64,000 bases of DNA from Saccharospirillum sp. MSK14-1 (lineage in GTDB: Bacteria > Pseudomonadota > Gammaproteobacteria > Pseudomonadales > Natronospirillaceae), in contig NZ_MIES01000033.1 in assembly GCF_003054965.1 (NCBI RefSeq), positions 1,302,001 to 1,366,000 on the forward strand, given 5' to 3'. Positions 9,230-18,982 of the stretch are shown one piece after another. The position numbers and the translations under genes are program-made. Numbering within the stretch: position 1 is the first letter of the stretch; each line of letters begins with the position of its first letter. Under the pieces are notes generated by a model. It saw nothing but the letters and a program-made list of their open reading frames with translations. It did no database searches and was not told where the DNA came from.

Positions 9230-9361
9230 CCAGACGCTCCAGCCAGGCAAAAATTGTGGCTTATCGAAGAGGTTAACGGCAGCAACGATGAGCACTTTAG
9301 AACACTTGACCCTAAAACCCGAGACCATGATGCTGACATCACTGTCCTTCGGAGTCTGATC

Positions 9362-10039
9362 ATGTCCCGAATTACGGTTTTCTCTGGCAGTGGCTTGAGC
9401 GCCGGTGCTGGCCTGGCAACGTTCCGAGGGCCCAATGGCTTATGGCGACAACGCGATCCGATGACGTTAGCGACGCCTGAAGCCTGGCGGGCTGACCCAC
9501 AATTAGTGACGGAATTTTATAATGAACGCCGCGCCTTGGCATGGAACGCCCAGCCTACCGAAGCGCACCTGGCCTTGGCGCGCTTGGAAACGCGTTTTGA
9601 TGTTCAGATCATCACTCAAAATGTGGATGACCTTCATGAACGGGCGGGCAGCAGCAAGGTGACACACCTGCATGGTGTGCTCGACCGTGTCCGCTCCACA
9701 CAAGATGCGTCGCACAAGCGCTGGATGCGTGGCCAGCCAGTCGACCTTGATGAACAGGCGCCCGATGGGGGGCAATGGCGTCCTGACGTGGTTTGGTTTG
9801 GCGAGCCGGTACTGGGCTTTACGGAAGCCGAAACCGCGATGGCCGCCGCTGATAAGGTGCTGGTTGTGGGTACGTCGTTAACTGTTCAGCCGGCAGCCTC
9901 ACTGTTAACATTGGCTGCTGACAAGGCGACCAAGGTGATCATCAATGCCGACCCCGTCACCCTGAATGCTGGCTTTGAACTGATCGTGGGTCAGGCGGAT
10001 GATTGTCTGCCACCTCTGGTGACGCAATGGCTCAGCTGA
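9362..10039 (+). CDS. Sir2-family NAD-dependent deacylase lacking the zinc cysteines
   Basis: 225 residues from ATG 9362, preceded by CGGAG. It shows the sirtuin NAD-binding segment (S-G-S-G-L-S-A-G-A-G, T-F-R-G), T-Q-N-V-D-D-L-H-E-R-A-G, the catalytic His in H-L-H-G (H104), V-V-W-F-G-E and G-T-S-L-T-V-Q-P-A. The Y-x-x-R pair (Y53, R56) marks class III enzymes of the CobB/SIRT5 kind, which favour succinyl or malonyl lysines. The usual four zinc cysteines between H-x-H-G and V-W-F-G are absent; the only Cys in the protein is near the C-terminus. Likely a protein deacylase, with the zinc site replaced by a shorter polar loop. It is cobB-like but not assigned that symbol. Confidence 0.9.
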   Translation: MSRITVFSGSGLSAGAGLATFRGPNGLWRQRDPMTLATPEAWRADPQLVTEFYNERRALAWNAQPTEAHLALARLETRFDVQIITQNVDDLHERAGSSKVTHLHGVLDRVRSTQDASHKRWMRGQPVDLDEQAPDGGQWRPDVVWFGEPVLGFTEAETAMAAADKVLVVGTSLTVQPAASLLTLAADKATKVIINADPVTLNAGFELIVGQADDCLPPLVTQWLS

Positions 10040-10125
10040 TCAGTCGATGAGCCGTGAACCTTATCTTGCGACGGCCGTTAGCGGCACCACAACGGAACTA
10101 ACACCCGCGTCGTCACCATTCCAGA

Positions 10126-11022
10126 CTAAGGCAGTCTACGCCTGACTGCAGTGCCATGACTGACATCACCGGCTTCCATATCCTCTGGCAACGTTTTGAT
10201 ATCCAGCCCTTGAAGGTTAAGCAGACCACCGACTTTCAGCCTCGCAGGTAGGTCTGTAATTGACGTTTGGCGCAGATCCAGCCCACCACCAACGCTCAAT
10301 CCTATCGGTAATGATTGAATGGAACTGCCACGCAAATCCAGAGAGCCCGCGATGGAAAAACCATCCGGCAGTGCAGTGATGGCGGTCTCTCTCAAATCCA
10401 GCAAACCTCCAATTTGAAGTCCGGTCGGTAGCGAAGTTACCGCACTGTTACGCAGGTTGAGCCCCCACAACTGAAGGTCATTCGGCAGTCGGGTAATCGC
10501 CGTATCACGCAGGTTCATACCGCCCGACACATGAAGATCTGCCGGGAGCTGGGTAATGGCACTGCCTTGTAAATTAAGTCCAGAAGCACTGAGATTGCTG
10601 GGCAGTTCGGTGATTGGTGTACCCGACAAGTCCAAGCCATCGACAATGCTCAAACCGTCAGGCAAGGATTGTATTGGCGCACCTCTTAAGTCCAGTCCAC
10701 CGCCAATAGCGATATCAGCGGGCAAACGGGTAACGCTCGTCCCATTCAAATCGAGCGCCCCTCCGACCGTCAATCCGGCGGGCAACTCATCCACAGCCAG
10801 GCCTGTCAAACTGAGCCAGGCGCCTACTTTAAGCCCTTCGGGTAAATGCCGTATCGCCGTACTTGTAAGGTTTAAATAACCATCAACGCAAAAATTCTTA
10901 GGCAGCTCAAAGACCGCACTCTTGGAAAGATTGCAGTCAGCCGTCACTCGAAGGCCCGCTACCTCTTCCACAAAAGGAATTTTCCGTTGCACCAATAGGG
11001 TTTTCAGATCATGACTCGACAT
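10126..11022 (-). CDS. Leucine-rich-repeat protein, about thirteen 20-residue repeats
   Basis: 298 residues from ATG 11022; a start 33 codons upstream would overlap the DUF1801 gene. After a leader of about 40 residues, nearly the whole chain is a tandem array of L-P-x-x-L-x-V-x-G-x-L-D-L-x-x-T-x-I-x-x, about thirteen copies, two shortened to 19. The period and L-P spacing match the bacterial LRR class (YopM/IpaH), but there is no ubiquitin-ligase domain and no signal peptide. It should fold as a regular solenoid for protein binding; partner unknown. It lies 38 bp after the DUF1801 gene and may be cotranscribed with it and uvrB. Confidence 0.85.
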   Translation of the reverse strand: MSSHDLKTLLVQRKIPFVEEVAGLRVTADCNLSKSAVFELPKNFCVDGYLNLTSTAIRHLPEGLKVGAWLSLTGLAVDELPAGLTVGGALDLNGTSVTRLPADIAIGGGLDLRGAPIQSLPDGLSIVDGLDLSGTPITELPSNLSASGLNLQGSAITQLPADLHVSGGMNLRDTAITRLPNDLQLWGLNLRNSAVTSLPTGLQIGGLLDLRETAITALPDGFSIAGSLDLRGSSIQSLPIGLSVGGGLDLRQTSITDLPARLKVGGLLNLQGLDIKTLPEDMEAGDVSHGTAVRRRLP

Positions 11023-11060
11023 TCGCAAACGGTCCAGAGCATTACTAAATAGAAGCGGAA

Positions 11061-11465
11061 TCAGGCACCTAATATAGGCAGGTGTTTGACCGATTGATAC
11101 TGATGAGCCATGGCAATGCAATGCGCCAAGGGCCCTTCCGGAAACGGCTGCGCTAATGACAAGCGGATGGCACGCTTACCATCGAATACCAATTCGTCAC
11201 CGTATATTTCGCGGAAGGTTTCCACTAACCGCGTTGTGCACACAAAATAAAGGGCACATTCACTAGGTTGTTTGGGTTTCCAATCAAAACGAACCGGGCT
11301 GCCGCCTTTCACCTTATAACTGGGCTCGCCCCATTTAAGCGTTTCTTCCACGGATCCCAACTGATGCTCTTTAGCAACATCAACAATCAACTGCCGTACC
11401 TGATGCAGATATTCCCGAACTTCCGGTGGGTAGGTTGTAAAGTGTGCAGCGACTTCCGGTGTCAT
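11061..11465 (-). CDS. DUF1801 family protein
   Basis: 134 residues. The conserved core E-T-L-K-W-G-E-P-S-Y-K, followed by a strand containing R-F-D-W-K and then A-L-Y-F-V-C, fits DUF1801 (the YdhG-like, iron-chaperone-fold group). No biochemical role can be assigned. It starts 22 bp after the uvrB stop on the same strand, so readthrough from uvrB is likely. Confidence 0.85.
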   Translation of the reverse strand: MTPEVAAHFTTYPPEVREYLHQVRQLIVDVAKEHQLGSVEETLKWGEPSYKVKGGSPVRFDWKPKQPSECALYFVCTTRLVETFREIYGDELVFDGKRAIRLSLAQPFPEGPLAHCIAMAHQYQSVKHLPILGA

Positions 11466-11487
11466 GGCAGTGCCTCCCTGGGCAGCA

Positions 11488-13515
11488 TCAGACCACTTTT
11501 AACAGGCTTTTAGCTTCAACCATTTCATCGCGCAAAGCAGCGGCTTTTTCAAAGGCCATGTCTTTGGCGGCGCGATGCATTTCATCTTCCAGTCGAACAA
11601 TTTCCTTCGACAATTCCGCCGGTGACATGGTGGCGTAACTTTTCGCTTCGGCGTCAATGCGTTCAACTTTTTGCCGACGACTGGCCATTTTGCCTTTGCG
11701 TCCGGGTGCTCCCGGTGTAATGGCGCCTTCGAGGATGTCCTGAACATCTTTCTGCAACGCTTGCGGTGTGATGCCATGGGCTTCGTTATGGGCAATCTGT
11801 TTTTCGCGTCGGCGTTCGGTTTCTTCGATGGCGCGCTGCATCGAGCCGGTCATATTATCGCCATAGAGAATGGCGGTACCATTGAGATTACGAGCGGCAC
11901 GGCCGATGGTCTGAATCAGCGAGCGGTCACTGCGCAGGAAGCCTTCTTTGTCCGCATCCAGAATCGCTACCAGTGACACTTCCGGCATATCCAAACCTTC
12001 ACGCAAGAGGTTAATGCCAACCAGCACATCGAATTCACCCAGGCGCAGATCGCGAATAATTTCGACGCGCTCAACCGTATCAATATCCGAATGCAGATAG
12101 CGTACCTTGATGCCGTTCTCCGCCAGATAATCGGTTAAATCCTCGGCCATGCGTTTGGTCAGCGTCGTCACCAGCGTACGTTCGCCGAGCTTGATACGCT
12201 TATGAATTTCCGACAGCAAATCATCGACCTGAGTGGATGCCGGCCGCACTTCAACCTGCGGATCGACCAGGCCAGTCGGTCGAACCACCTGCTCTACGGT
12301 TTGTTGGCTGTGCTCGGCTTCGTACTTGGCAGGCGTTGCCGAGACATAAATGGCCTGCGGTGCCAGCCGTTCCCACTCTTCAAATTTCAGCGGCCGGTTA
12401 TCGAGGGCTGATGGCAAGCGGAAACCATACTCAACCAGAGTTTCCTTGCGCGAGCGGTCACCTTTATACATGGCGCCAATCTGCGGAATGGAAACGTGGC
12501 TTTCGTCGATAAACATCAGCGCATCATCGGGCAGATATTCGTACAGCGTCGGCGGCGGCTGGCCGGCGCCACGACCGGACAGAAAGCGTGAGTAGTTTTC
12601 GATGCCGGTGCAGTAACCCAGCTCTCGCATCATTTCCAGATCGTAACGAGTACGCTGCTCCAGACGTTGCGCTTCCACCAAGCGATTGTCGTTTTCGAGC
12701 ACTTTCAGCCGCTCGCCCAATTCGGTTTCAATATCTTCGATGGCTTTGACAATGGTTTCGCGCGGCGTGACGTAATGCGTTTTCGGATAGATGGTAGTGC
12801 GCGTCAGCTTGTTGAGTACTTCACCGGTCAGCGGGTCAAACAGGCTGAGCTGCTCCACTTCTTCGTCGAACAATTCAATGCGTACCGCTTCCATTTCCGA
12901 TTCGGCTGGAAACACATCGATGATGTCGCCGCGTACCCGATAGGTACCCCGCCCAAAATCGACGTCATTGCGCTTATATTGCAACTCGGCCAGGCGACGC
13001 AGAATAAAACGCTGATCCACCGAATCACCCTTTTTCAGGTGCAGCATCATCTTTAGGTAAGACTCCGGTGAACCCAGGCCATAGATAGCGGAAACGGTAG
13101 CAACGATCAGCGTATCGCGACGTTCCAGTAAGGCTTTAGTCGCCGACAGTCGCATCTGTTCGATGTGCTCATTTACCGACGAATCTTTGTCGATGAACGT
13201 ATCTGAAGACGGTACATAGGCTTCGGGCTGATAGTAGTCGTAATAGGAAACGAAGTACTCGACGGCGTTTTCCGGTAGGAATTCACGGAACTCCGAATAC
13301 AGCTGCGCCGCCAGGGTTTTGTTGTGCGCCATTACGATGGTCGGGCGCTGCGCCGATTCAATCACCTTGGCCATGGTGTAGGTCTTGCCCGACCCGGTCA
13401 CGCCCAAGAGCGTCTGGGCAGTCAGACCGGCTTCCAGCCCGGTCACCAACTGATCGATGGCCTTGGGCTGATCGCCCGCTGGCTGATATTTGGAATGCAC
13501 CTTAAACGGCTTCAT
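11488..13515 (-). CDS. uvrB: UvrABC excinuclease subunit B
   Basis: 675 residues, normal length. The helicase core has Walker A (G-V-T-G-S-G-K-T), the Tyr-rich damage-binding hairpin ([10 protein letters not shown]), D-E-S-H and R-A-A-R-N; a C-terminal UVR motif (about 635-670) binds UvrC. UvrB verifies damage handed over by UvrA and positions UvrC for dual incision in nucleotide excision repair. The ATG follows AGGAA. I found no clear CTG-N10-CAG LexA box in the 70 bp upstream, so SOS control is not evident here. Confidence 0.98.
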   Translation of the reverse strand: MKPFKVHSKYQPAGDQPKAIDQLVTGLEAGLTAQTLLGVTGSGKTYTMAKVIESAQRPTIVMAHNKTLAAQLYSEFREFLPENAVEYFVSYYDYYQPEAYVPSSDTFIDKDSSVNEHIEQMRLSATKALLERRDTLIVATVSAIYGLGSPESYLKMMLHLKKGDSVDQRFILRRLAELQYKRNDVDFGRGTYRVRGDIIDVFPAESEMEAVRIELFDEEVEQLSLFDPLTGEVLNKLTRTTIYPKTHYVTPRETIVKAIEDIETELGERLKVLENDNRLVEAQRLEQRTRYDLEMMRELGYCTGIENYSRFLSGRGAGQPPPTLYEYLPDDALMFIDESHVSIPQIGAMYKGDRSRKETLVEYGFRLPSALDNRPLKFEEWERLAPQAIYVSATPAKYEAEHSQQTVEQVVRPTGLVDPQVEVRPASTQVDDLLSEIHKRIKLGERTLVTTLTKRMAEDLTDYLAENGIKVRYLHSDIDTVERVEIIRDLRLGEFDVLVGINLLREGLDMPEVSLVAILDADKEGFLRSDRSLIQTIGRAARNLNGTAILYGDNMTGSMQRAIEETERRREKQIAHNEAHGITPQALQKDVQDILEGAITPGAPGRKGKMASRRQKVERIDAEAKSYATMSPAELSKEIVRLEDEMHRAAKDMAFEKAAALRDEMVEAKSLLKVV

Positions 13516-13585
13516 GGCGAGTTCCTGAAGATGACTGACTGAAATAATGCTACCGACCGGTCAGGACGACCGGCCGGGTTACACC

Positions 13586-14776
13586 TTAAAGTACTGCGAC
13601 GATGGCGTCGCAGACGGCATCAATATTGGAGCGTGACATACCGGCCACGTTGATGCGGCCACTGCCCACCATATACAGACCGTGCTCTTCCTTCAGCGTC
13701 TTAACCTGTTCCGGCGTTAAACCGGTGAAGGAAAACATACCGTTCTGGCGACTGATAAAGCTGAAATCGCGCTTGGCGCCCCGCTCCGCCAGCTTGGCAA
13801 CCATCAGATCGCGCAACTGTTGGATGTGATCACGCATGTCGGCCACTTCCTGCACCCAGGCGCTGCGCAGTTTCTCATCGGTCAGAATGGTCGCTACTAC
13901 TTTGGCGCCGTGTGCCGGCGGGTTGGAATAGTTACCGCGCGCCAGTGTTTTTATCTGGCTGAAAGCAGACTCAGCGGTATCGCTGTTACTCGCCACCAAC
14001 GTCATGGCACCAACACGCTCGTTGTACAAGCCAAAGTTTTTCGAGAACGATGAAGCCACCAGCAGTTCCGGTACTTTTTGCGCAAAGGCGCGCAAGCCGG
14101 CAGCGTCTTCATCCATGCCTTTGGCAAAGCCCTGGTAGGCGAAGTCGAACAGCACGGCAAAACCGCGCTCGGCGGCGACATCGGCCAGTTGCTGCCATTG
14201 TTCGGCGCTGGGATCGACGCCAGTGGGGTTATGGCAGCAGCCGTGCAACATCACCGCATCACCAGCAGGTATGTTAGCGAGATCAGCCAGCATGCCGTCG
14301 AAATCCAGGCTGTAATGGTCGGCGTCATAGTACCGATAGCTGGCGACGGTCAGACCGGAACTTTTGAAGACGTTGCCGTGGTTTGCCCAGGTCGGATCGC
14401 TGACATGAATGGTGTTTACGCCCAGCTGGGTTTTCAGAAAATCAGCGGCTAAACGCAAAGCGCCGGTGCCACCAGGAGTCTGGGCTGTGCGAGCGCGCTG
14501 CTCGGTGATGATGGGATTGTCCTGACCGAACAGCAGTGCCTGAACCTGGCGGCCGTATTCTCCGTCACCGGAAATGGCCAGGTAGCTTTTGGTGGTCTCT
14601 TCCTTCACCAACCGCGCTTCGGCTTGTTTGACGGTATCGAGAATCGGCGTCACACCATCGTCATTCATGAACACACCGACGCCCAGATTAACCTTGTTGG
14701 GCCGGGGGTCGGCGGCAAAGGATTCATTCAGTCCCAGGATCGGATCGGCCGGGGCAGCGCTGACGCGTTCAAACAT
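13586..14776 (-). CDS. aspC: Class I aspartate/aromatic amino acid aminotransferase
   Basis: 396 residues, opening M-F-E-R-V-S-A-A-P-A-D-P-I-L-G-L, close to AspC of enteric bacteria, which favours that name over TyrB. The PLP lysine is in S-S-F-S-K-N-F-G-L-Y; the N-P-T-G segment and R-I-N-V-A-G near the end (substrate Arg region) are present. It exchanges amino groups between aspartate or aromatic amino acids and 2-oxoglutarate. It ends 70 bp before the uvrB start on the same strand. Substrate preference cannot be fixed from sequence; tyrB/phhC-like use in tyrosine metabolism is possible. Confidence 0.9.
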   Translation of the reverse strand: MFERVSAAPADPILGLNESFAADPRPNKVNLGVGVFMNDDGVTPILDTVKQAEARLVKEETTKSYLAISGDGEYGRQVQALLFGQDNPIITEQRARTAQTPGGTGALRLAADFLKTQLGVNTIHVSDPTWANHGNVFKSSGLTVASYRYYDADHYSLDFDGMLADLANIPAGDAVMLHGCCHNPTGVDPSAEQWQQLADVAAERGFAVLFDFAYQGFAKGMDEDAAGLRAFAQKVPELLVASSFSKNFGLYNERVGAMTLVASNSDTAESAFSQIKTLARGNYSNPPAHGAKVVATILTDEKLRSAWVQEVADMRDHIQQLRDLMVAKLAERGAKRDFSFISRQNGMFSFTGLTPEQVKTLKEEHGLYMVGSGRINVAGMSRSNIDAVCDAIVAVL

Positions 14777-15002
14777 GGAGGCGGGCTTCCTTTTCAGTCA
14801 GTGGATGACAGTTGGGTTCTGGAGTATAGCGCGTGCCCAAACCGTGGACTACGCGCGTTGCACTCACAACGACAAAATAACCAACCAGCTAGATGTATTG
14901 GGCACTTAGAGGACATTTCAACCGCTCACACAGTCCGCTATAGAGCAGGCTGAGCAGACGCCCAACGCACCTCAAGCGCCGTTCAAATCTCCGGTCTGAC
15001 GA

Positions 15003-16007
15003 TCAGTTTCCGCCCTGTTTATAGAGCCTCAGGTACGACTGCCTTACCTTCTCAATCGACGTATCCTGGATAAAAGAGTCAAAGCAGGCGGTATTTTGCG
15101 TCACTTCAACGCCATCCAATAGTTGCCGCAACTGATCGTCATCATCGAAAGCATGGATAGCTTGAGCGAGCGTCGGCCATTTCTGCAGGGTCTCCTCCAC
15201 TAAACGACTGCGCCTGATGATCACTGTTTTTCTCAGCGACAACGCCAAATAAAGTGAGCCTGAATTAGTGATACTGACGTGCGGCAATACAATCACGCCA
15301 GCGCCGATGATTTTTTGATACAGCTGTTCATCTGAAAACCAATCAAAATCAAAGCTGATGGAACGACTGCTATCCGACTGAATAAGATATTCACCATAAG
15401 AAGGTTCACAAAAGCCACACACTTCAAGCTTTCGCCGGCGCTGGGATTGGTTATAAGCATCAACCAGCCTGTCTACGCCTTTGTATTCTGAGATCATCCC
15501 GAAATACAAAACGGAACTGTCGTTGTCATTGTGAATGTCTGGTTGGAAATGCAGTGCAATATCTGACAAGTAGTTATGGTGCAGAACTGTGACTGCTTTC
15601 TTACGAAACCTCTTTTTTATGTGCTCTCTTTGGTAATCAGAATGCACAATGATGTAGTTAACGATAACCTGTAAAAAATACCCCAGCCAACGCGCATATA
15701 CCCTATTACGACGGTTATGGGTATAGCTGACCGAATTATGCAATGTCCATATCACCAATCCGCCCCTTAAACGAATAACAGAGGCCACCCCCAAAAGACG
15801 AATCATCCGCAGAAAACCTTTTACAACACCGCCCGAAATAAAGTCATCCATCCAATGGATATGCAGCACTCGGGCACCGTTAAAAAGAAACCCAAGCCGG
15901 CTGGAATAAAAACCCTCAAAATCATATTCATCCATTGAATCGTAGAGAATTCTTATATAGGGATTCCCACTCATTAATGGATGCACCATGATTGTTTTTT
16001 TATTCAT
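15003..16007 (-). CDS. GT4-like glycosyltransferase, AT-rich orphan
   Basis: 334 residues. It has the two-domain look of GT-B enzymes: the N-terminal half contains L-H-I-H-W-M-D-D and I-W-T-L-H-N-S, and the C-terminal half Y-F-G-M-I-S-E-Y-K-G-V (sugar-nucleotide domain start) and N-S-G-S-L-Y-L-A-L (in place of the usual E-x7-E region). No signal peptide. No polysaccharide gene cluster lies nearby, and the base composition is clearly AT-richer than both neighbours, which suggests transfer. Likely moves a sugar onto an envelope glycan; donor and acceptor unknown. Confidence 0.72.
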   Translation of the reverse strand: MNKKTIMVHPLMSGNPYIRILYDSMDEYDFEGFYSSRLGFLFNGARVLHIHWMDDFISGGVVKGFLRMIRLLGVASVIRLRGGLVIWTLHNSVSYTHNRRNRVYARWLGYFLQVIVNYIIVHSDYQREHIKKRFRKKAVTVLHHNYLSDIALHFQPDIHNDNDSSVLYFGMISEYKGVDRLVDAYNQSQRRRKLEVCGFCEPSYGEYLIQSDSSRSISFDFDWFSDEQLYQKIIGAGVIVLPHVSITNSGSLYLALSLRKTVIIRRSRLVEETLQKWPTLAQAIHAFDDDDQLRQLLDGVEVTQNTACFDSFIQDTSIEKVRQSYLRLYKQGGN

Positions 16008-16202
16008 TTACCCTTTCGCTTTTTAACGTCGCTTATTTCGTTTTCGTGTTAATGGTCACGAATGTTCCAGCAGCCCGATGCCCACACTGTGACTCATCTA
16101 ACGTGTGATGATGGGGCAATCGTCACAAACACACTGATTAATCCGTAACCTGAAATCGTCCCTTAACGACGCGCCCAAATACTGGGCGCTCGCTGGCCTG
16201 CC

Positions 16203-17018
16203 TTACAACAAGGAAAACCGCTGGTGTTTAGCGGTGACTGGACAATCGAAGGACATTTCTACCGCCTTGAGCTTCATCCCTTCATTGCTCTTATTACCTT
16301 CTCCGTAGCGGGGATCGCCAATGACGGGATGGCCGATGCCATCAAAGTGGCGTCGAATCTGATGTTTGCGGCCGGTTTCAATCCATACATCCAGGGTTGA
16401 TCGGTTCGGCTCTGCTTCGTATTTCAGTTTCTTAAACCGAGTCAGGGCTGACTTGCCTTCTATCTCGTTGTTGATCACCCCTTCGTCTTTAATATCGCCC
16501 AAAACCTCCACGCGATAACGCTTGGTCACAGCGCTGCCAGAAGCGAACAATTCCGACAGCTGCGCAGCGGCTTTGCGGCTGTGCGCGAGAATCATCAGAC
16601 CGGAGGCTTCGCGATCGAGACGATGAATCAAAAACACGTCACGGCGCGGGCTGAAATACAGCTCGACCAGGCGAGGTAACGCCGCATGATCGCCCCAGTC
16701 GGTTCCCTGACTCAGAACACCCGGAGGTTTGTCCCACACGGAATAGTGCGCTTCATCGGCGATCAATCGTGGCAACGGGGGTTTGATTGCCAACAAGTCT
16801 TCGTCATAAAACACTTCGAATCGATCACCCGGCGCGATGTCAGTCATTGCACGACGCAAGCGACGGCGTTTGCCTTTTTTGCCGTCGACATGCCAAACCG
16901 CCCCTTTATTCATCATGTCTTTCAGTTTCGACTTTGACAGCTCAATGTTATCGACCAAAAAATCGATGGCGATCAAAGCGTCGCTGTCTTCAACTTCCAG
17001 TACCAGGTCTATCTGCAT
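16203..17018 (-). CDS. RluA-family RNA pseudouridine synthase with S4 domain
   Basis: 271 residues. An N-terminal S4-like RNA-binding region (about 25-75, L-S-K-S-K-L-K-D-M-M-N-K-G) precedes a pseudouridine synthase domain with the catalytic motif H-R-L-D-R-E-A-S-G-L and the late signature E-T-G-R-K-H-Q-I-R-R-H. It isomerises a uridine in rRNA or tRNA. The target position cannot be named; it is shorter than RluB, RluC and RluD and need not be orthologous to any enteric enzyme. It is 54 bp from the TIGR03545 gene upstream on the same strand. Confidence 0.9.
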   Translation of the reverse strand: MQIDLVLEVEDSDALIAIDFLVDNIELSKSKLKDMMNKGAVWHVDGKKGKRRRLRRAMTDIAPGDRFEVFYDEDLLAIKPPLPRLIADEAHYSVWDKPPGVLSQGTDWGDHAALPRLVELYFSPRRDVFLIHRLDREASGLMILAHSRKAAAQLSELFASGSAVTKRYRVEVLGDIKDEGVINNEIEGKSALTRFKKLKYEAEPNRSTLDVWIETGRKHQIRRHFDGIGHPVIGDPRYGEGNKSNEGMKLKAVEMSFDCPVTAKHQRFSLL

Positions 17019-17071
17019 AAGGCATTACGTCTCACTGGCGGCCACAAGCCGCGCTATTGGACCGGCCAACA

Positions 17072-18970
17072 TCAAAATGGCAGATCAAGTTTCTTGATTT
17101 CATCTTTAATGGCGTTTTCCGCTTGCGATTCCAAACGACGTAACCGCTGACGAACTCGGTCGCGCTCAGATTCAATGCGATCGGTGACTTGCGTTTGAAA
17201 TTCATCCGCTTGCTGTTGAACACGATCGCGCTGCGCACGCACATCGGCCAATCGCGTCTCAAGTGGCGCTCTCAGCTGGTCGGCTTGCGCTTCGATACTG
17301 GCTCGACTTTGCGACAACCAGCGGTCGTATTCTTCGCGCACCACTCGGCTCAGCGCTTGGTTTAATTGATTGTCGAGGTCTGAGGTCAACGATATTTGTG
17401 GCCGACGCACCGTGCCTTCTACATCAATACCCATGTCGAATGAAGCGACGCGGCTCAGTGCCTGGTTCAGCAAGGTCGCGGTTCGGCTGCTGCCATCGGC
17501 CTCGAAATCGCTGTCGCTGAACTGCAGCAATAATTCACCGTCCAGCTCACCGTCGATGACATCCACACTGCCTGACAAATCGGTACGTCCGGGTGCCCAG
17601 TCCAACTGAGCATCGGAAACGGTCAGACGGCGTGCGCCCAGACCCAGGTCACGACCAAAGAGTTCAAAGCGGTCATGCACGCGTTCACCGCGTCGGTCGA
17701 GTACCCCTTCAACGCGCAGACGCGGATCGTCCAAATCGCCCTTGACGATCTCGATGCGCACGGGGCGGCCGGTCATACCTTGCTGGCCGGTCACATCCAA
17801 CAGCTGCAGGCGCCAGGGTTGGCCGTCAGCTTCGAAACCGATCAACGCTTCGCGCAACAAAAAATTGGGGCTGGGGTTGGGGTGCGGGAAGCGAACATAA
17901 CGGCCATCAAGACGCTGCGGTCCGTCCTCTTCACGACCCTCCGGAGCCAGTCGTGCCAGCCATGGAGAAATCTGCTCATACCAATCTTGCACCTGCTCGA
18001 CCTGATCGAAAATCTCATCGCCGAGCAACATCCGACCGAAGCGTGTCGCGGTCGCCGCATTCAGAGGGTATTTTTCCCGCAGTGCGTTCCAGTCTTCGCC
18101 CGGCGCTGCAGCGACGTTTTCAATCGATGTTTCGGCCGTTTGCACAGCGTCACGAGCGGCCTGGCGAGCGTTGGCAACACTGCGCTGATCGCGTCCCGCC
18201 TGCTCTGCCAGTTCGTTCAGATCGTCGAGTGTGCGACGCACGGCATCAATGCTGTCCAGACGTCGCTCGCCCAGCGCATCCAATCGACGATCGTAATCAG
18301 CCAGGCTCTCATCGCTGGGTAACGCATCCAGTGCGGACCCTACATTGTCACTGGCGGCTTGCATTTGCGTCCGAGCCTGATCGACCGCGGCACGCGTTTG
18401 TTCGAGATTGGCTAAGGCCACCTGTGTGGGGTCAGGCAACGAAGAGGCATCACCATCGTCTGCAGAACGCTCGCTTGCGGCCGTGGACGTTTCTGCATTG
18501 GACGGTGCCGTCGTTGTGGCTGCGGGTTCTGACGCGGCATCGACGTTGGCATTATTAGCCGATGCGCCATCCGTATCCGCAGCTGAACGTTCGTCGCCTG
18601 ATTGATGCAGCACTCGACCCGGTCGCCGACGCTCGGTACCGGAACGCATACCGTCGACGATCATCGCTTCAATATTAACGCGTCCAAAAAACAACGGCGC
18701 CAATCGCAACTGCAAACGCGCTTCGTCCAGTTCGAATAAATTTTTGCTCGGTTCATCGACGTCGGTGATGCGCAAGTCTTCGAGTTTGAAACCGATGGGA
18801 CTGAACGTCAGGTCGACATCCCCGACGTTGACTTCCGCACCATTGATACGAGTGCCACCGGCCTCGATGCCGGCTTTAATCCAGTTATCGATAAAGAAAA
18901 ACCCTATCACCAACAACAGCGCCAGCACTGCCACAAAACCGATCAAACCGCTCCAGCGAAATACTTTCAT
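17072..18970 (-). CDS. TIGR03545 family membrane-anchored protein
   Basis: 632 residues. An N-terminal helix (about 8-28) anchors a long periplasmic part. Residues 30-110 look AsmA-like (N-V-G-D-V-D-L-T-F-S-P-I-G-F). A low-complexity Ala/Ser/Thr/Asp stretch (about 120-170) and a heptad-rich coiled coil (about 170-290) follow, then beta-rich segments and a charged C-terminal coiled coil ending near D-L-P-F. This order and the TIGR03546 gene directly upstream identify the pair. Function is unknown; a role in envelope lipid or protein transport is inference from AsmA-like features. Confidence 0.82.
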   Translation of the reverse strand: MKVFRWSGLIGFVAVLALLLVIGFFFIDNWIKAGIEAGGTRINGAEVNVGDVDLTFSPIGFKLEDLRITDVDEPSKNLFELDEARLQLRLAPLFFGRVNIEAMIVDGMRSGTERRRPGRVLHQSGDERSAADTDGASANNANVDAASEPAATTTAPSNAETSTAASERSADDGDASSLPDPTQVALANLEQTRAAVDQARTQMQAASDNVGSALDALPSDESLADYDRRLDALGERRLDSIDAVRRTLDDLNELAEQAGRDQRSVANARQAARDAVQTAETSIENVAAAPGEDWNALREKYPLNAATATRFGRMLLGDEIFDQVEQVQDWYEQISPWLARLAPEGREEDGPQRLDGRYVRFPHPNPSPNFLLREALIGFEADGQPWRLQLLDVTGQQGMTGRPVRIEIVKGDLDDPRLRVEGVLDRRGERVHDRFELFGRDLGLGARRLTVSDAQLDWAPGRTDLSGSVDVIDGELDGELLLQFSDSDFEADGSSRTATLLNQALSRVASFDMGIDVEGTVRRPQISLTSDLDNQLNQALSRVVREEYDRWLSQSRASIEAQADQLRAPLETRLADVRAQRDRVQQQADEFQTQVTDRIESERDRVRQRLRRLESQAENAIKDEIKKLDLPF

Positions 18971-18982
18971 CTCAGCGATTCC

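Noticed and set aside
13550-13580. GC-rich palindromic stretch near the uvrB start as a LexA box
   Set aside because: It lacks CTG-N10-CAG and the AT-rich centre of a LexA site.
16104-16127. TGTGA and TCACA before the glycosyltransferase gene as a CRP site
   Set aside because: The half-sites are 14 bases apart instead of 6.
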